This document shows, in pieces, positions 26,883 through 37,900 of a DNA stretch of 64,000 nt. Position 1 is the first letter of the stretch, and each line of letters starts with the position of its first letter. The position numbers and the translations under genes are program-made. Below the pieces are notes generated by a model, which did not search any database, was not told where the DNA came from, and saw nothing but the letters and a program-made list of their open reading frames with translations. Source of the DNA: Variibacter gotjawalensis (GTDB lineage Bacteria > Pseudomonadota > Alphaproteobacteria > Rhizobiales > Xanthobacteraceae); the NCBI RefSeq assembly GCF_002355335.1, contig NZ_AP014946.1:3797501-3861500 (forward strand), given 5' to 3'.

Positions 26883-28858
26883 TCGGCAGCCTCGGCCGCG
26901 ATACGTCGCCGCGCCGGCTTTGGCGCACCGACGCGCAAGCGGCGGTCCGAAAGCGACAGCAGCGCGCCGAACATCATCAGCAGTGGCCCAAGCCAGATCA
27001 GCAGCACGAGCGGCTTATGATAGATGCGCACCGTCGTGCCGGTCGCCTCGACTTCACCAACCGCCGCGTATAGTTGACTGACTCCGCGCGTCAGCAGCGC
27101 GGCTTCCGATGTCGTCATCTGCCGCGCCGCGAACGCGCGCTTCGTCGGTTCCAACACACCAATCACGTGACCATTCCGCCGCACCGTCAGGCGAATGACG
27201 GTCTCGCGATAGTTCGGTCCTGTGCGCGGGAACGTCGCATCGAGCGTGAGATCGTAGTGCCGCAGCGAGACCGTATCGCCGACTTTCATCGACGCGATCT
27301 TCTCGGCGCCCCACTGCGTTTCGCCGACGACGCCGAGCAACATCACGCCGACGCCGAGATGCGCGAACGCCGTGCCCCAGGCCGAGCCCGGCAAGCCGCG
27401 CGCGCGCGACAATGCGGTCGCGAAAGGCAGCCGCACAAAACCGGCGCGCTCGGCGAGATCGGTCAAAGTGCCGATGATCACATACAGCGCGAGGCCGATG
27501 CCGAACGGCGCCAATACGGGGCCGCCCGTCTGCGCCGCGAACGTCGCCGCCATGCCGAACACGCCGATGCCAACCGCGACCAGCAAACGCTGGCTCGCCG
27601 CGTAAAGATCGCCGCGCTTCCACGCGAGCAGCGGCCCGAACGGCAGTGCGATCAGCAGCGGCAAAATAAGCGGTCCGAACGTCGCATTGAAGAACGGCGC
27701 ACCGACTGAGATCTTCTCGCCGGTCACCGCTTCGAGCGCGAGCGGATAAAGCGTGCCAACGAAGATCGTCGCACAAGCCGCCGAGAGGAAGAGGTTGTTG
27801 TAAATGAGCGCGCCTTCGCGCGAGATCGGCGCGAAAAGTCCGCCGGTCTTGAGCATCGGCGCACGCCACGCATAGAGCGCGAGACTGCCGCCGATGAAGA
27901 AGATCAAGATCGCCAGAATGAAAACACCACGCGACGGATCGGCCGCAAACGTGTGCACCGACGTCAGCACGCCGGAGCGCACCAGGAATGTGCCGAGCAG
28001 AGACAGCGAGAAAGCGAGGATCGCCAGCAGCACGGTCCAGACCTTCAGAGCTTCACGCTTCTCCATCACGACGGCGGAATGCAGCAATGCGGTGCCGGCG
28101 ATCCACGGCATCAGCGATGCGTTCTCGACCGGGTCCCAGAACCACCAACCGCCCCAGCCGAGTTCGTAATAGGCCCAGTAGGAGCCCATCGCGATGCCCC
28201 CGGTGAGGAACAGCCAGGTCAGCAGCGTCCACGGCCGCACCCAGCGCGCCCACGCCGCATCGATACGGCCTTCGATCAGCGCCGCGACCGCGAACGAGAA
28301 CGAGATCGAGCAGCCGACATAGCCGAGGTAGAGCATCGGCGGATGCACGGCGAGCCCGAGGTCCTGCAGGATCGGATTGAGATCGCGGCCTTCCATCGGC
28401 GCCTGCGCGATGCGCGCGAACGGGTTCGACGAGAACAGAATGAAGAGATAGAACGCCGTCGCGATCGCGCCCTGCACGGCGAGCACATGCGTGCGCAGCG
28501 TGATCGGCAGCGGCGCACTGAACAGAGCAACCAGTGCGCCGAAGGTCGCAAGGATCAGCACCCACAAGAGCATCGAGCCCTCGTGGTTCCCCCAGACCGA
28601 GGTGAAGCGATAGATCAGCGGCTGCGCCGAATGCGAATTCTGGTAGACGTTGAACACCGAAAAGTCGGACGTCACATAGCAATAGGTCAGCGCGATGAAC
28701 GACAACGCGACGAAGGCGAATTGCGCGACCGCCGTCATCGGGCCGACCGAGATCAGTGCCGCATCGCCGCGTCGCAATCCCCACACCGGCACGCTTAGCT
28801 GCACCAGCGAGAGGACGAGCGCGAGGATCAGCGCAAAATGTCCGGCTTCGGCGATCAT
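26879..28858 (-). CDS. ccmF: Cytochrome c heme lyase subunit CcmF (CycK)
   Basis: 659-residue polytopic inner-membrane protein. Many hydrophobic helices are visible, with the hallmark tryptophan-rich heme-handling motif [19 protein letters not shown], and conserved histidines in loops such as [10 protein letters not shown] and [15 protein letters not shown]. The large periplasmic loop before the last helix (residues about 510-620) is typical of CcmF. It receives heme from CcmE and attaches it to apocytochromes. ATGA overlaps link it to ccmE upstream and ccmH downstream. Confidence 0.96.
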   Translation of the reverse strand: MIAEAGHFALILALVLSLVQLSVPVWGLRRGDAALISVGPMTAVAQFAFVALSFIALTYCYVTSDFSVFNVYQNSHSAQPLIYRFTSVWGNHEGSMLLWVLILATFGALVALFSAPLPITLRTHVLAVQGAIATAFYLFILFSSNPFARIAQAPMEGRDLNPILQDLGLAVHPPMLYLGYVGCSISFSFAVAALIEGRIDAAWARWVRPWTLLTWLFLTGGIAMGSYWAYYELGWGGWWFWDPVENASLMPWIAGTALLHSAVVMEKREALKVWTVLLAILAFSLSLLGTFLVRSGVLTSVHTFAADPSRGVFILAILIFFIGGSLALYAWRAPMLKTGGLFAPISREGALIYNNLFLSAACATIFVGTLYPLALEAVTGEKISVGAPFFNATFGPLILPLLIALPFGPLLAWKRGDLYAASQRLLVAVGIGVFGMAATFAAQTGGPVLAPFGIGLALYVIIGTLTDLAERAGFVRLPFATALSRARGLPGSAWGTAFAHLGVGVMLLGVVGETQWGAEKIASMKVGDTVSLRHYDLTLDATFPRTGPNYRETVIRLTVRRNGHVIGVLEPTKRAFAARQMTTSEAALLTRGVSQLYAAVGEVEATGTTVRIYHKPLVLLIWLGPLLMMFGALLSLSDRRLRVGAPKPARRRIAAEAAE

Positions 28859-29337
28859 TGCGTCGCTCCGCTCGGCCGCGCGGCGGCGGGAGCCGGCTTG
28901 TTATCGCCTTCCTTCCAATGCCCCTGCTTCTTCAGGGCATCGGCGACGTCCTTCGGCATGTAATTCTCATCGTGCTTGGCGAGCACGCTGTCGGCGCGGA
29001 ACGTACCGGCCGTATCCAGCGCGCCTTCAGTGATCACACCCTGCCCCTCGCGGAAGAGGTCCGGCAGGATGCCCTTATACGCCACCGGGATCGTCTTGTT
29101 GCCGTCCGTGATGTTAAAACGCACCGCGAGGGCTGCATCGCGTTGCACCGAACCTTGCGCGACGAGCCCGCCGAGACGGAAACGCGTGCCCGGCTGCACT
29201 TGCTTGGCCTGAACATCCGTCGGAGAATTAAAGAACACGACTGAGTCCTTCAGCGCGACCAGCACCAGCGCGACCGCTAGTCCGAGCACGCCGAGCGCGG
29301 CTCCGATCAGAACGAGGCGGCGTTGCTTGCGTGTCAT
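28855..29337 (-). CDS. ccmE: Heme chaperone CcmE (CycJ)
   Basis: 160-residue periplasmic heme chaperone tethered by one N-terminal helix (about 8-30). The OB-fold core carries [15 protein letters not shown] and the covalent heme-binding site [13 protein letters not shown] with His122 and Tyr126. The C-terminal tail is flexible and proline/alanine-rich. Overlaps ccmF by four bases and lies four bases after the ccmI stop, so all four genes should be one operon. Confidence 0.96.
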   Translation of the reverse strand: MTRKQRRLVLIGAALGVLGLAVALVLVALKDSVVFFNSPTDVQAKQVQPGTRFRLGGLVAQGSVQRDAALAVRFNITDGNKTIPVAYKGILPDLFREGQGVITEGALDTAGTFRADSVLAKHDENYMPKDVADALKKQGHWKEGDNKPAPAAARPSGATQ

Positions 29338-29341
29338 CGCT

Positions 29342-30436
29342 TCACGTTTCCAATCCGAGCGATTTCACGAAGTCGTCGATGCGCTTGAGCCGCGCCGCAT
29401 CGCCGTTGGCGGCCTTGCGTGCATCGCCGGCGGCTTTGCGCGCATTGTCCGGCTCGTTGAGCACGATGTAAGCACGGATCAGCCGGAACCACGATTGCTC
29501 GTCGCCGCCATCCTGCGCCAGGCGCGAGGCGAGACGCTCGACCATGCCGCGCACCATCGCGGTGCGCTGCTCGGGCGGCATCTGCTCGGAGTCCGCCATC
29601 TGCTCCGCCGTCGGCCCCTCCGGCGCGATCCGCGCGATCGCCCGCTGCACGACCGGCAGCCACGGCGCATCGGCCGGCGCGTCGGCGACCAGAGCCTGCC
29701 ACGTCTTCAGCGCGTCTTGCGGCTTGCCGTCCTGCTCATATGCGATGCCCATGAAGTAACGCGCCTTCACCTCTTTCGCATCGAGCCCGAGCGCGCGCTG
29801 AAACGCTTCGCGCGCCTCTACCGTCACCATGCCATTCGCGAGATAGACGAGCGCCTCGCCGAGATCGGCCTCGTTGCCCGCATTCGGACCACTGATGCGC
29901 AGGATCGCGCGGCGCGCCTTGACGAGATCGTCGTAGCGGCCGAGCCGCAGATAAACCGGCGCCAGCACTTCCCAACCGCGTGCCTCGTCCGGATTGGCTT
30001 CGACGCGCGCCTCGACTTCCGCGATCAGCGTCTCGATCGAGCGCTGCTCCACCGGCACGCTCAAACGCGCGGCCAGCGGCTGCGACGGCAAAGCCGGCGA
30101 TCCGAGCTTCGCGTAAAGCGCAACCGCCGCGATCGGCACAATCAACAGCGCCACCACGGCCGCAATCCGCCGGCCGCCCGCGGACGAAGCCGCATACTCC
30201 GCCGGACCATCTTTGCTCGACGCCGCGATCAGCCGCCGCGCGACCTCGGTCCGCGCCGCCTCGGCTTCGCTGGCCGGGATAATCCCGGCGCCCTTGTCGC
30301 GATCAATCTCCGCGAGCTGATCGCGGTAAACCGCGAGATCGCTGCCACCCGCCAGCGCGCGCCGCCGCCCCAGCGGCCACAGCACGGCGGCCACCGCAAC
30401 AAGCGTCATCAAAGCGAGAACGAACCAGAGGCTCAT
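29342..30436 (-). CDS. ccmI: Cytochrome c biogenesis protein CcmI (CycH)
   Basis: 364-residue apocytochrome c chaperone. The N-terminal part has two transmembrane helices ([20 protein letters not shown] and one near residues 90-110) around the [19 protein letters not shown] leucine-zipper-like cytoplasmic segment typical of CcmI. The periplasmic C-terminal domain shows TPR-like repeats ([47 protein letters not shown]). The start at 30436 gives the canonical MSLW; a 13-residue in-frame upstream extension is unlikely. First gene of the ccm operon. Confidence 0.93.
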   Translation of the reverse strand: MSLWFVLALMTLVAVAAVLWPLGRRRALAGGSDLAVYRDQLAEIDRDKGAGIIPASEAEAARTEVARRLIAASSKDGPAEYAASSAGGRRIAAVVALLIVPIAAVALYAKLGSPALPSQPLAARLSVPVEQRSIETLIAEVEARVEANPDEARGWEVLAPVYLRLGRYDDLVKARRAILRISGPNAGNEADLGEALVYLANGMVTVEAREAFQRALGLDAKEVKARYFMGIAYEQDGKPQDALKTWQALVADAPADAPWLPVVQRAIARIAPEGPTAEQMADSEQMPPEQRTAMVRGMVERLASRLAQDGGDEQSWFRLIRAYIVLNEPDNARKAAGDARKAANGDAARLKRIDDFVKSLGLET

Positions 30437-30569
30437 CGATTCCTGAAATGCGAGCGATCGGCCGAGCCGTGCCACGGCGGCAGCAGGCTGACAAGCACCA
30501 GCGCCTTATTGCCGCGGAATATGCCCAAATAGTGAGAAACGCAGGAAAATTCGGCCGATTGTAGACATT

Positions 30570-31943
30570 CTAGCCGCTCGGTAGCACCAATTCGGCCCGC
30601 AGGCCGCCAATCGGCGCATTGCCGAGTGTCAGGCCACCGCCGTAGAGGCTGGAAAGGTCGGTCACAATCGAGAGACCGAGGCCGGATCCCGGCTTCGTTT
30701 CGTCGAGCCTTTGGCCGCGCTTGGCGACTTTCTCGCGCTGCGCCGCCGTCAGCCCCGGCCCGTCGTCGTCGATCACGATGCGGACGGCCTCGCGGCCCTC
30801 GGCCGCCTTCTCGGGCGTGATGGCGACGAACACCCGCCCCTGCGCCCACTTGCAGGCGTTGTCGATGAGATTGCCGACCATCTCCTCGAGGTCTTGCTGC
30901 TCGCCGCGGAATTTCACCGCTTGCGCGGCATCGACGCCGACTGTGACGCCGCGGTCGCGGTAGATTTTCTCCATCGTCCGCGCCAAAGCCTCGACCGTCG
31001 GCACGACTTCGGTCAGCGTTCCGACCGTCGTCGCGCGCGCCGCCATGCGTGCGCGCTGCAGATGGTGCGAGACCTGGTCGCGCATGATCTCGACCTGCTC
31101 GCGCACTTTTACGGCGAGCGGATCGTCGCCGCGCAGCGCCGCCTCGTTGACCATGACGGACAGCGGCGTTTTCAGCGCATGCGCGAGATTGCCGACATGC
31201 GTGCGCGCGCGGTCGACGATTTCGCGGTTGGCTTCGATGAGTGCATTGGTCTCGCGCGCCAGCGGCGCGATCTCTTCGGGGAATTTGCCTTCGAGCCGCT
31301 CGCTGCTGCCGGAGCGGATCGCCGCGAGGCTTTGCGAAATGCGTTTGAGCGGCGCGAGACCGAAGCGGACTTGGAATGTCGTCGTCAGCAGCAGTACGAC
31401 CGCGAGACACGAGAACGTAATCAGCAGCCAGCGATCGAAGGCACGAATTTCGTCGTCGATCTCGCCAGCGTCACCCGCCACCGCAACGAGATATTTTCCC
31501 TCTTCGTCGAGATCGATCGTGCGTTCGGCAAGCCGCAACCGCTGATCCTCCGGGCCGCGTACATAACCCTGGCGCACACCGCCCGCATTAGGCGCCGCCG
31601 GATCTCCAATGCGCGGCAAAGTCCCGTCCCACAGCGAGCGGGACGCGCGCGGCTCGGACTTCACGTCGATGCGTGTGATCTGCCAGTACCAACCAGACAG
31701 CGGCAGTTCGAACAGCGGCTCGCCGAGCGCTTGCGTTGAGCGTTGCTCGCCGCCGCCGCCGTCATCCGGCGCCGCAATATCGGCAACGAGCGTCTTGAGG
31801 AACACGCCAAGGCGCCGATCGAACGCACGCTCGACCGAGCCGCGATAGAAGCCGGAAAGAACAATGCCCGTAATGAGAAGGATCGCGGCGGTCCATGCGG
31901 CCGCCGTCAGAAACAACCGCAGCGCAAGCGAATTAGCGCGCAT
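30570..31943 (-). CDS. Two-component sensor histidine kinase (PhoQ/FeuQ-like)
   Basis: 457-residue membrane kinase with transmembrane helices near 8-30 and 170-192 around a periplasmic sensor of about 140 residues. The dimerisation box GNLAHALKTPLSVM, with alanine before the conserved KTPL, is the variant found in PhoQ and rhizobial FeuQ. ATPase motifs are NLIDNACKWAQG, IDDDGPGLT and GSGLGLSIVTDLSSLYGG. It overlaps the response regulator by 11 bases. FeuQ in Sinorhizobium controls osmoadaptation and cyclic glucan export; equivalence here is an inference from motifs and the small PepSY gene upstream. Confidence 0.88.
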   Translation of the reverse strand: MRANSLALRLFLTAAAWTAAILLITGIVLSGFYRGSVERAFDRRLGVFLKTLVADIAAPDDGGGGEQRSTQALGEPLFELPLSGWYWQITRIDVKSEPRASRSLWDGTLPRIGDPAAPNAGGVRQGYVRGPEDQRLRLAERTIDLDEEGKYLVAVAGDAGEIDDEIRAFDRWLLITFSCLAVVLLLTTTFQVRFGLAPLKRISQSLAAIRSGSSERLEGKFPEEIAPLARETNALIEANREIVDRARTHVGNLAHALKTPLSVMVNEAALRGDDPLAVKVREQVEIMRDQVSHHLQRARMAARATTVGTLTEVVPTVEALARTMEKIYRDRGVTVGVDAAQAVKFRGEQQDLEEMVGNLIDNACKWAQGRVFVAITPEKAAEGREAVRIVIDDDGPGLTAAQREKVAKRGQRLDETKPGSGLGLSIVTDLSSLYGGGLTLGNAPIGGLRAELVLPSG

Positions 31944-32604
31944 CGGCGGGCGGTGTCAGCAGATAGCCGAGGCCCCGTACGGTTTGGATGATGTCGATGC
32001 CGAGCTTCTTGCGAATGCGGCCGACGAAGACTTCGATCGTGTTCGAGTCGCGATCGAAATCCTGATCGTAGAGGTGCTCGACAAGCTCGGTGCGCGACAC
32101 CACGCGACCCGTGTGATGCATCAGATACGACAGCAGCCGATATTCATGCGACGTCAGCTTCACGGGCGCGCCGTCGACGCTGACGCGGCCTGTGCGCGTA
32201 TCGAGACGAACCGGCCCGCAGTTGAACTCGCTCTTCGCGTGGCCGGTCGAGCGGCGCAGCAGCGCGCGAATGCGTGCCAGCACTTCTTCTAGGTGGAACG
32301 GCTTCGGCACGTAATCGTCGGCGCCGGCATCGAAGCCCTGCACCTTGTCGCTCCAGCGATCGCGCGCCGTCAGCATCAGCACGGGCATCGCGCGGCCAGC
32401 GCGGCGCCACGACTCCAGCACCGAGATGCCGTCCATCTTCGGCAGTCCGATATCGAGCACCACCGCGTCGTAAGGTTCGGTCTCGCCGAGATAGTGTGCT
32501 TCCTCGCCATCGAACGCGCGATCGACCACGTAGCCCGCATCCGTGAGGGCCGTGGCCAATTGCCGATTCAAATCGGGATCATCTTCAACGACGAGCAGAC
32601 GCAA
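31933..32604 (-). CDS. OmpR-family response regulator (PhoP/FeuP-like)
   Basis: 223-residue regulator with receiver domain MRLLVVEDDP, phospho-acceptor Asp51 (VVLDIGLPKMDG), Lys in YVPKPFH, and a C-terminal winged helix (LTSHEYRLLSYLMHH, EVFVGRIRKKLG, QTVRGLGYLL). Nine bases separate it from the PepSY gene upstream, and it overlaps the kinase downstream, so the three form one transcript. Confidence 0.92.
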   Translation of the reverse strand: MRLLVVEDDPDLNRQLATALTDAGYVVDRAFDGEEAHYLGETEPYDAVVLDIGLPKMDGISVLESWRRAGRAMPVLMLTARDRWSDKVQGFDAGADDYVPKPFHLEEVLARIRALLRRSTGHAKSEFNCGPVRLDTRTGRVSVDGAPVKLTSHEYRLLSYLMHHTGRVVSRTELVEHLYDQDFDRDSNTIEVFVGRIRKKLGIDIIQTVRGLGYLLTPPADAR

Positions 32605-32613
32605 AGGGCATTC

Positions 32614-32928
32614 CTATTTGATGGGGCCGAGCAGCTGTCCGTTCGAGGCATCGACGGTCGCTTCGGTCACCTTGCCATCCCGGCCGAGAATTGTCAGCCG
32701 GTAGACGAGCCCTGGAGCATCTTCGCAAAGTTTTGCGCGCAACATATCGCCTTGGCCGCGGGTGGCGCGCGCTGCCCGGCCGAGCGGCACAGCTCGTTTA
32801 TCGGTGATGGCGGCGTTTCGCTCGGTCGGCGACAGGCATTTGGTTTGATCGGCCGCGAACGCAGGTTCGCCCAGCCAGAAGCTGGTTCCGCCAATTGCTA
32901 GACCGACGAGGACGATTGCCCTTGCCAT
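32614..32928 (-). CDS. Small exported PepSY-domain protein
   Basis: 104-residue protein with a signal peptide (MARAIVLVGLAIGGTSFWLGEPAFA). The C-terminal part, LVYRLTILGRDGKVTEATVDASNGQLLGP, is the beta-strand core of a PepSY module, a fold that often inhibits or tunes periplasmic partners. It lies directly upstream of a PhoP/PhoQ-type pair, so it may act as a periplasmic modulator of the sensor domain, comparable in position to FeuN (inference). The ATG at 32928 was chosen because it opens the signal peptide; the frame upstream lacks coding character. Confidence 0.75.
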   Translation of the reverse strand: MARAIVLVGLAIGGTSFWLGEPAFAADQTKCLSPTERNAAITDKRAVPLGRAARATRGQGDMLRAKLCEDAPGLVYRLTILGRDGKVTEATVDASNGQLLGPIK

Positions 32929-32977
32929 GCGCCGTGCCCAATCCGGGAATCGATGTCCCTTGACCTCAGTATAGCGC

Positions 32978-33649
32978 TTAAAACCCTCTAAATGTGGCAA
33001 ATTCCGAGACGGGTACGCGCGGTGCCCGCCAGCTGTTGATCGGAGCGCTGGTATCTTCATAACCCAAAGCAATGCCGCAGAACAGGATCTGTTCCGCCGG
33101 GAGGTCCAAAAAGGTGCCGACGGTCTTGTGCCAGTTGGTCCAATACTCCTGCGCGCAAGTGTGCAGCCCGTGCTTGCGGGCCAGCAACAGGACATTCTGG
33201 ATGAACATGCCGAGGTCCGACCATTGCGGCGGCCCCATCTGGCGGTCGGTCGTCACGAACATCGCGACCGGAGCCCCGAAGAACTCCGCGTTGCGGGCGA
33301 ATTGCTTGAAACGCGACGCCTTGTCCTCACGCGGCACGTTGATCGACCGATAGAGCAGCTCGCCGACCTCGAAGCGGCGGCCGTGATACGGCTGCTTCAA
33401 CTCGGCCGGATAAACCTGGTATTCGGCGCCCTCGCCGCGCGGCGTTTCGATCGCACGCGGCACTACCTTCGCCTTGAGCGCTTTCAAATCTTCACCGGCC
33501 AACGTGTAGACGTGCCAGGGCTGCACGTTGCCGCCGGACGGCGCCCGCGACGCCGTCGTTAGAATGTCGCGAACCGTATCGATCGAGACCGGCGTATCGA
33601 GAAACGCCCGGCAGGTGTAGCGGCTCGTGACCGCGTCTTGCACATCCAT
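32978..33649 (-). CDS. Nitroreductase-family FMN oxidoreductase
   Basis: 223-residue flavoenzyme. The N-terminal FMN contact TSRYTCRAFLDTPVS, the ASRAPSGGNVQPWHVY motif, and the C-terminal FCGIALGYEDTSAPINSWR are typical of NAD(P)H-dependent nitroreductases (NfsB/PnbA-like), which reduce nitroaromatics and quinones. The length is standard. It stands alone between the two-component operon and the GTA lysis genes; no link to the GTA is suggested. Confidence 0.9.
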   Translation of the reverse strand: MDVQDAVTSRYTCRAFLDTPVSIDTVRDILTTASRAPSGGNVQPWHVYTLAGEDLKALKAKVVPRAIETPRGEGAEYQVYPAELKQPYHGRRFEVGELLYRSINVPREDKASRFKQFARNAEFFGAPVAMFVTTDRQMGPPQWSDLGMFIQNVLLLARKHGLHTCAQEYWTNWHKTVGTFLDLPAEQILFCGIALGYEDTSAPINSWRAPRVPVSEFATFRGF

Positions 33650-33721
33650 CTGGCCAACCTTCTTGAAAGCTCTTTAGCCAGCTATACGGCGGCGCTTTGC
33701 GCCCGCCAACCCACACCGCCG

Positions 33722-34336
33722 TTATCCCTTACGGCGTACCGCAGGACGTAACGGCTCCGGCAAGACAGACACGATGGCGGCCTGCCGTTCGTTCGATCCC
33801 TGCCAGACATGAACGCCGAGAACCGAAAAGCGCGCGCCCAGATATGTGATGATTAGCCCAGACAGCCCCGCAAAGGCGTTGATCGCCACCGCATCGCCCG
33901 AGACGATGACGTAAAGCAGCGCGCCGATGATGATCGGGCATTCCGCCGTCAGCTCCCACGCGTGAACGCCGCGCCACTTGCCGAGCAAGCCGTCACCCTT
34001 GGCGACCTCCTGCTTGATCGCCTCATTGACGGCCTCCACCTGCGCCTTGCTGAACTCGGCTTCGGCGCGCGCGATCTCGGCAAGTGCGGTCCATTTCGCC
34101 GAAGCTTCCGCCTCCGCAGCCGCGAGCTTTGCGCTCACGACATCGTTTGTGGATGCTTTGATCGCCGCATCGATGGCCGCCGGCGTCGGCGCAACACCGA
34201 GCGCTTCCGCAATGCGCCGCCCCGCCCATTCGCCGAGCGCTCCGCCGCCCGGCATCGGCAGCAACGAGCCCAGCATTTGCCCGAGCACGGGCGCACCGGC
34301 CGCAACGACCGGCCCTGTCACATCTTTCCAATCCAT
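33722..34336 (-). CDS. GTA holin, three-transmembrane family
   Basis: 204-residue protein of the 3TM holin family described for gene-transfer release. Hydrophobic segments lie near residues 8-30 (VVAAGAPVLGQMLGSLLPMPGGGALG) and about 128-175 (ECPIIIGALLYVIVSGDAVAINAFAGLSGLIITYLG), separated by a long charged helix (LAAAEAEASAKWTALAEIARAEAEFSKAQVE). It would permeabilise the inner membrane to let the endolysin reach the wall. Directly downstream of the endolysin gene (four bases), at the far end of the GTA cluster. Confidence 0.82.
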   Translation of the reverse strand: MDWKDVTGPVVAAGAPVLGQMLGSLLPMPGGGALGEWAGRRIAEALGVAPTPAAIDAAIKASTNDVVSAKLAAAEAEASAKWTALAEIARAEAEFSKAQVEAVNEAIKQEVAKGDGLLGKWRGVHAWELTAECPIIIGALLYVIVSGDAVAINAFAGLSGLIITYLGARFSVLGVHVWQGSNERQAAIVSVLPEPLRPAVRRKG

Positions 34337-34340
34337 TCGC

Positions 34341-34943
34341 CTATCCTGATCTCGTCTTGCGCCAACGCCAGATCGCGATGCCGGTCGCAGCCGCGATCAA
34401 AACCACCACGCCGAGCCGCCAATCGATCGCGGCAGCGGACGACGGCGCGACAATCGCTGCTGCACTCGCGATAGCAATTTTCGTTGTGCTCGATGAGGCC
34501 GGATAACGTCCGTGCGCCAGCATCGCCCACTCTCGCGCGCGCCGGTCCGTGAGACCTTTGACGACTCGGCCTCCGGCGCGATTCCACGTCTTGAATGCGG
34601 CCTCGGCCGCGACGAGATCGCCCTGCAGATATCGCGTAACCCAGGTCGCGCGGCCGATCGCACCGGTGTTGAAGTGAAACGACAACGCAGCATCGAACAC
34701 ATGCTGTGGCTGATCGCCGAGACGCTTGCGCACCGCTGGTGCATAATTTCGCTCGATCGCCTCGCGCAGATGCGCGCGCGATTGCTCTCGTGTGATCGTC
34801 ATGCCGGCGACCGGCTTCACGACGCCCGATGCAGCGGTCAGCCCGGCGCCGATCGTCCACACGCCCGCAACGTCGCGATACGCGCGCAGCACCTCGCCCT
34901 CCTCCGCGATCAACGCAGCGAGCCCTTTGTCCGAAATGTTCAT
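34341..34943 (-). CDS. GTA endolysin, GH24 lysozyme with C-terminal membrane anchor
   Basis: 200-residue muramidase. The T4-lysozyme-type catalytic block LIAEEGEVLRAYRDVAGVWTIGAG contains the expected Glu, Asp and Thr; further conserved parts are LTDRRAREWAMLAHGRYP and FDAALSFHFNTGAIGRATW. A C-terminal hydrophobic segment (about 165-190, WRLGVVVLIAAATGIAIW) would tether it to the membrane, an arrangement seen in some phage endolysins. Lies between the baseplate gene (15 bases) and the holin, so lysis genes are part of this GTA operon, unlike in Rhodobacter capsulatus where they are elsewhere. Confidence 0.88.
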   Translation of the reverse strand: MNISDKGLAALIAEEGEVLRAYRDVAGVWTIGAGLTAASGVVKPVAGMTITREQSRAHLREAIERNYAPAVRKRLGDQPQHVFDAALSFHFNTGAIGRATWVTRYLQGDLVAAEAAFKTWNRAGGRVVKGLTDRRAREWAMLAHGRYPASSSTTKIAIASAAAIVAPSSAAAIDWRLGVVVLIAAATGIAIWRWRKTRSG

Positions 34944-34958
34944 GATCGCTTTCGCTAA

Positions 34959-37900
34959 TTACGTCTTGATCGGCACGCTCTTCACTGCCGCGATGCCGCG
35001 CCCCACAACGGCGGACATTTGAAAAACGCGCAGAGACAGTTGCGTCTGCGCGACGCCAAAATCGATCAGCTCGTCGGCGGCCGCGTAGATCGCCTGCGGC
35101 GACGTCACTCTCAACGTGCGCCTGACTACGTCACCCGCCAGAATATCGACCTCGTAGCGCTCGCTCTCTTCGCCGAGCGGCACTTCGATGATGTCGAAGT
35201 TATCGCCGTCGATCCGCGTGCGCCGAACCCAGCTGATCTTGACGCCGCTCGCGTCGCGCTTGGCGCGGAGATGCACCGGCGCATACGGCTGCAAAGCCGT
35301 CGGGCCCGTCGTCGTCTTCACTTCGCGCGCGCTGGGATCTCCATGATCGAGTGCCGCCGCGACGAAGCGCAGCGTCGATGCCCGGCCGATATCGCCGGCG
35401 CCTTGCGCGAGCGGCACGAGCGCCTCGTCGAGCAGGAGGAAAGGCGCGCGAGCCGGCAATACGTCGCGCGCTGACCATTCTGTGCCGAGCTGACCGCGCA
35501 GCAAGCCGGACAACGCATATGTCTGTTCACCGACCAAGGTCGCGTTAGCGAACTGAAACACCTCCCAGCCCCCATCGGGACGCTGCAACGCCGCAGCGTT
35601 CGCGCCGCCGAGCACGATGCTGTCCGTCTTCGACGTCAGCATCCCGCCATAGAGCCGAACGCGAAACGTCGTGGCGCGGTCCCATCGCCCGAACGGCCCT
35701 GGCGGAAGACTGTCGACCGCCTCGCCGCAAACCGCCGGCAGCGCCGCGACGGCGAGTTGCTCGAAAGCCGTCCCATCGATCGAACGCCACAGCGCGACAC
35801 CGCCCGGCCACGGCCGCGCGAAAACGCCCGCGCGTTGCAAGACGTCCGCACCGTCCGACGGCAGACGCGGCAAGTCCGCGATCACCACGTGCGGCGGCCC
35901 AACACTCAACGCCGGCGGTGGAGCATGCCAACTCGTCGCCGCGAGTGGCGCGTCCAGCGCATACGGATAGATCGAGCGCGCTTTGATCTGCCGCGCTTCG
36001 CCGTCGCGGACCTCGAGCACCTCGAACGTTTGATCCCGATCGCCGAGAGTCAACGAGACGAGATCACCTGCCGTGACCGAGAGACGGCTCGGTGCCAGCG
36101 CAAACTCGGCCTGCTCTCGCCCCGCCCACGTATCTTGCAGCCACACTTCGGCGCGTTGCGTCGCCACCGCATCGCTCGCCGCGATCGCAAGTTCCGCCGA
36201 CGATACGCGCGTGCTGCCGACAGCCAGCCGGCTCGAACGCACCGACGAACGGCGATAGTGATTGGCGGTGTCGGTGAACGACAACACGATTTCACGTGGC
36301 AGCTCGGTTTCCTGCGCGCGCGAAAACGTAGTGCCAGCACCCTTCTCCGGCTCGACGAGATCGTCGTGCGATAGCGCAACCGCCAGGCCGACGCCGCGCT
36401 GCCGAAACACCAGCGTTCGGCCGTCCGCGATCACGTCGAACGCGAACGCCCGCGCGAGCTGATCGATCGCGGCGCGCGGCGACATCGGCCGATCGATGAG
36501 ATAACCGTCGACGACGCCGCGCAGTCCGGACGCGTCGAAATCCGTCACGCCCGCATCTGTCAAGATAGCCGCAACGAGTTCGCACAGTGGCGCTGCCCCG
36601 AACCGTCCGTTGAGCCAATGGCCGGTTTCCCAATTCTCGCCGTCGCTCCACACATCGACGGCAGCCGGAAACATCGGGAACGGGCGCGCGTCCCAGGTCC
36701 AGAGATGCAGCGCGGCCGGATCGAACATCCGCGCGCCATATGTCGGCGCGATCGGATTGTCGCTATCGTTCGCGCCGAACTCGGGATCGAAATTCCCGAT
36801 GACGGCTTCGAGATGACGCCGCGCGATCAAATCGTCGCGTGTGCCGTTCGAGAAATACGGCTTGATCCCCTCCGACGATTTCGGATCCGGGAACGTGCTC
36901 GGCTGCTTCGTACCCTTGTTGACCGCCGGGCATCCGCATTCCGTGAACCAAATCGGTTTCGATTGCGGCATCCACGCGGTCGGCGCCGCATGCTCTTTCC
37001 CGCCGGTGCGCGCATAATGCGGCTCACGCCACCAGTTCCAAATATCTTTGACCCGGAACACCCACGGCTTGCCGGCCGCTCCGTCCGTGATCGGCGTGCG
37101 CTGTTGCCGCGCGCGCGCCGCGTCATCGCCGTAGTACCAGTCGAACGCTTCGCCGGACCGCAAATTGCGCCGCAGATAGCCGACATCATAGATCGACTCC
37201 GTAACGGCGAGGTCCTGATGGCCAGCCGTATCGCGCCAGTCGCTGAGCGGCGCGTAATAATCGATGCCCACGGCATCGATCGCGGGCGACGCCCACAGCG
37301 CATCGAGCGGAAACCGCAACGTCGACGCATTCGCATCGACCGCATGCGCGCCATACTCCGTCCAGTCCGCCGCATACGTGATCTTCGTCTTCGTCCCGCA
37401 GATCGCGCGGACCTCCGATGCCAGCACGACCAGCTGATCGACCGCCGGATAGGTGTCGTTCGCGCCGCGCACGCGCGTCAGCGAGCGCATCTCCGACCCG
37501 ATCAGGAACGCATCGACGCCGCCCGCGCTTTCGACGAGCCTCGCGTAGTGCAGGATCATTGCGCGATAGCCGCTGAAGAACGCATCGACCTGCGCCGTCG
37601 CCGTGGCGGTGCCGTCGGCGGAGCCCGGCCGTCCCGGCGCGGGATCGCAGGTGATGCGGCCGCGCCAGGGAAACGGCGGTTGCGAGCCAGCACCCGACCA
37701 CGGGTCTGGCAGTGTATTGCCGGCCGGAATATCCATCATGATGAACGGATAGAGCGTGACCTTCAGCCCGCGCGCCTTCAATTCGCGGATGAGATCGGTA
37801 ACGCTCGCGTCCGATGGCGTGCCGCCGTAACTCGGTCGCCCGTTGGTTTGCGACGCGAGCCGCGCTTCGCCGCGCGAATATCCCGCGACGCTCCAATTGA

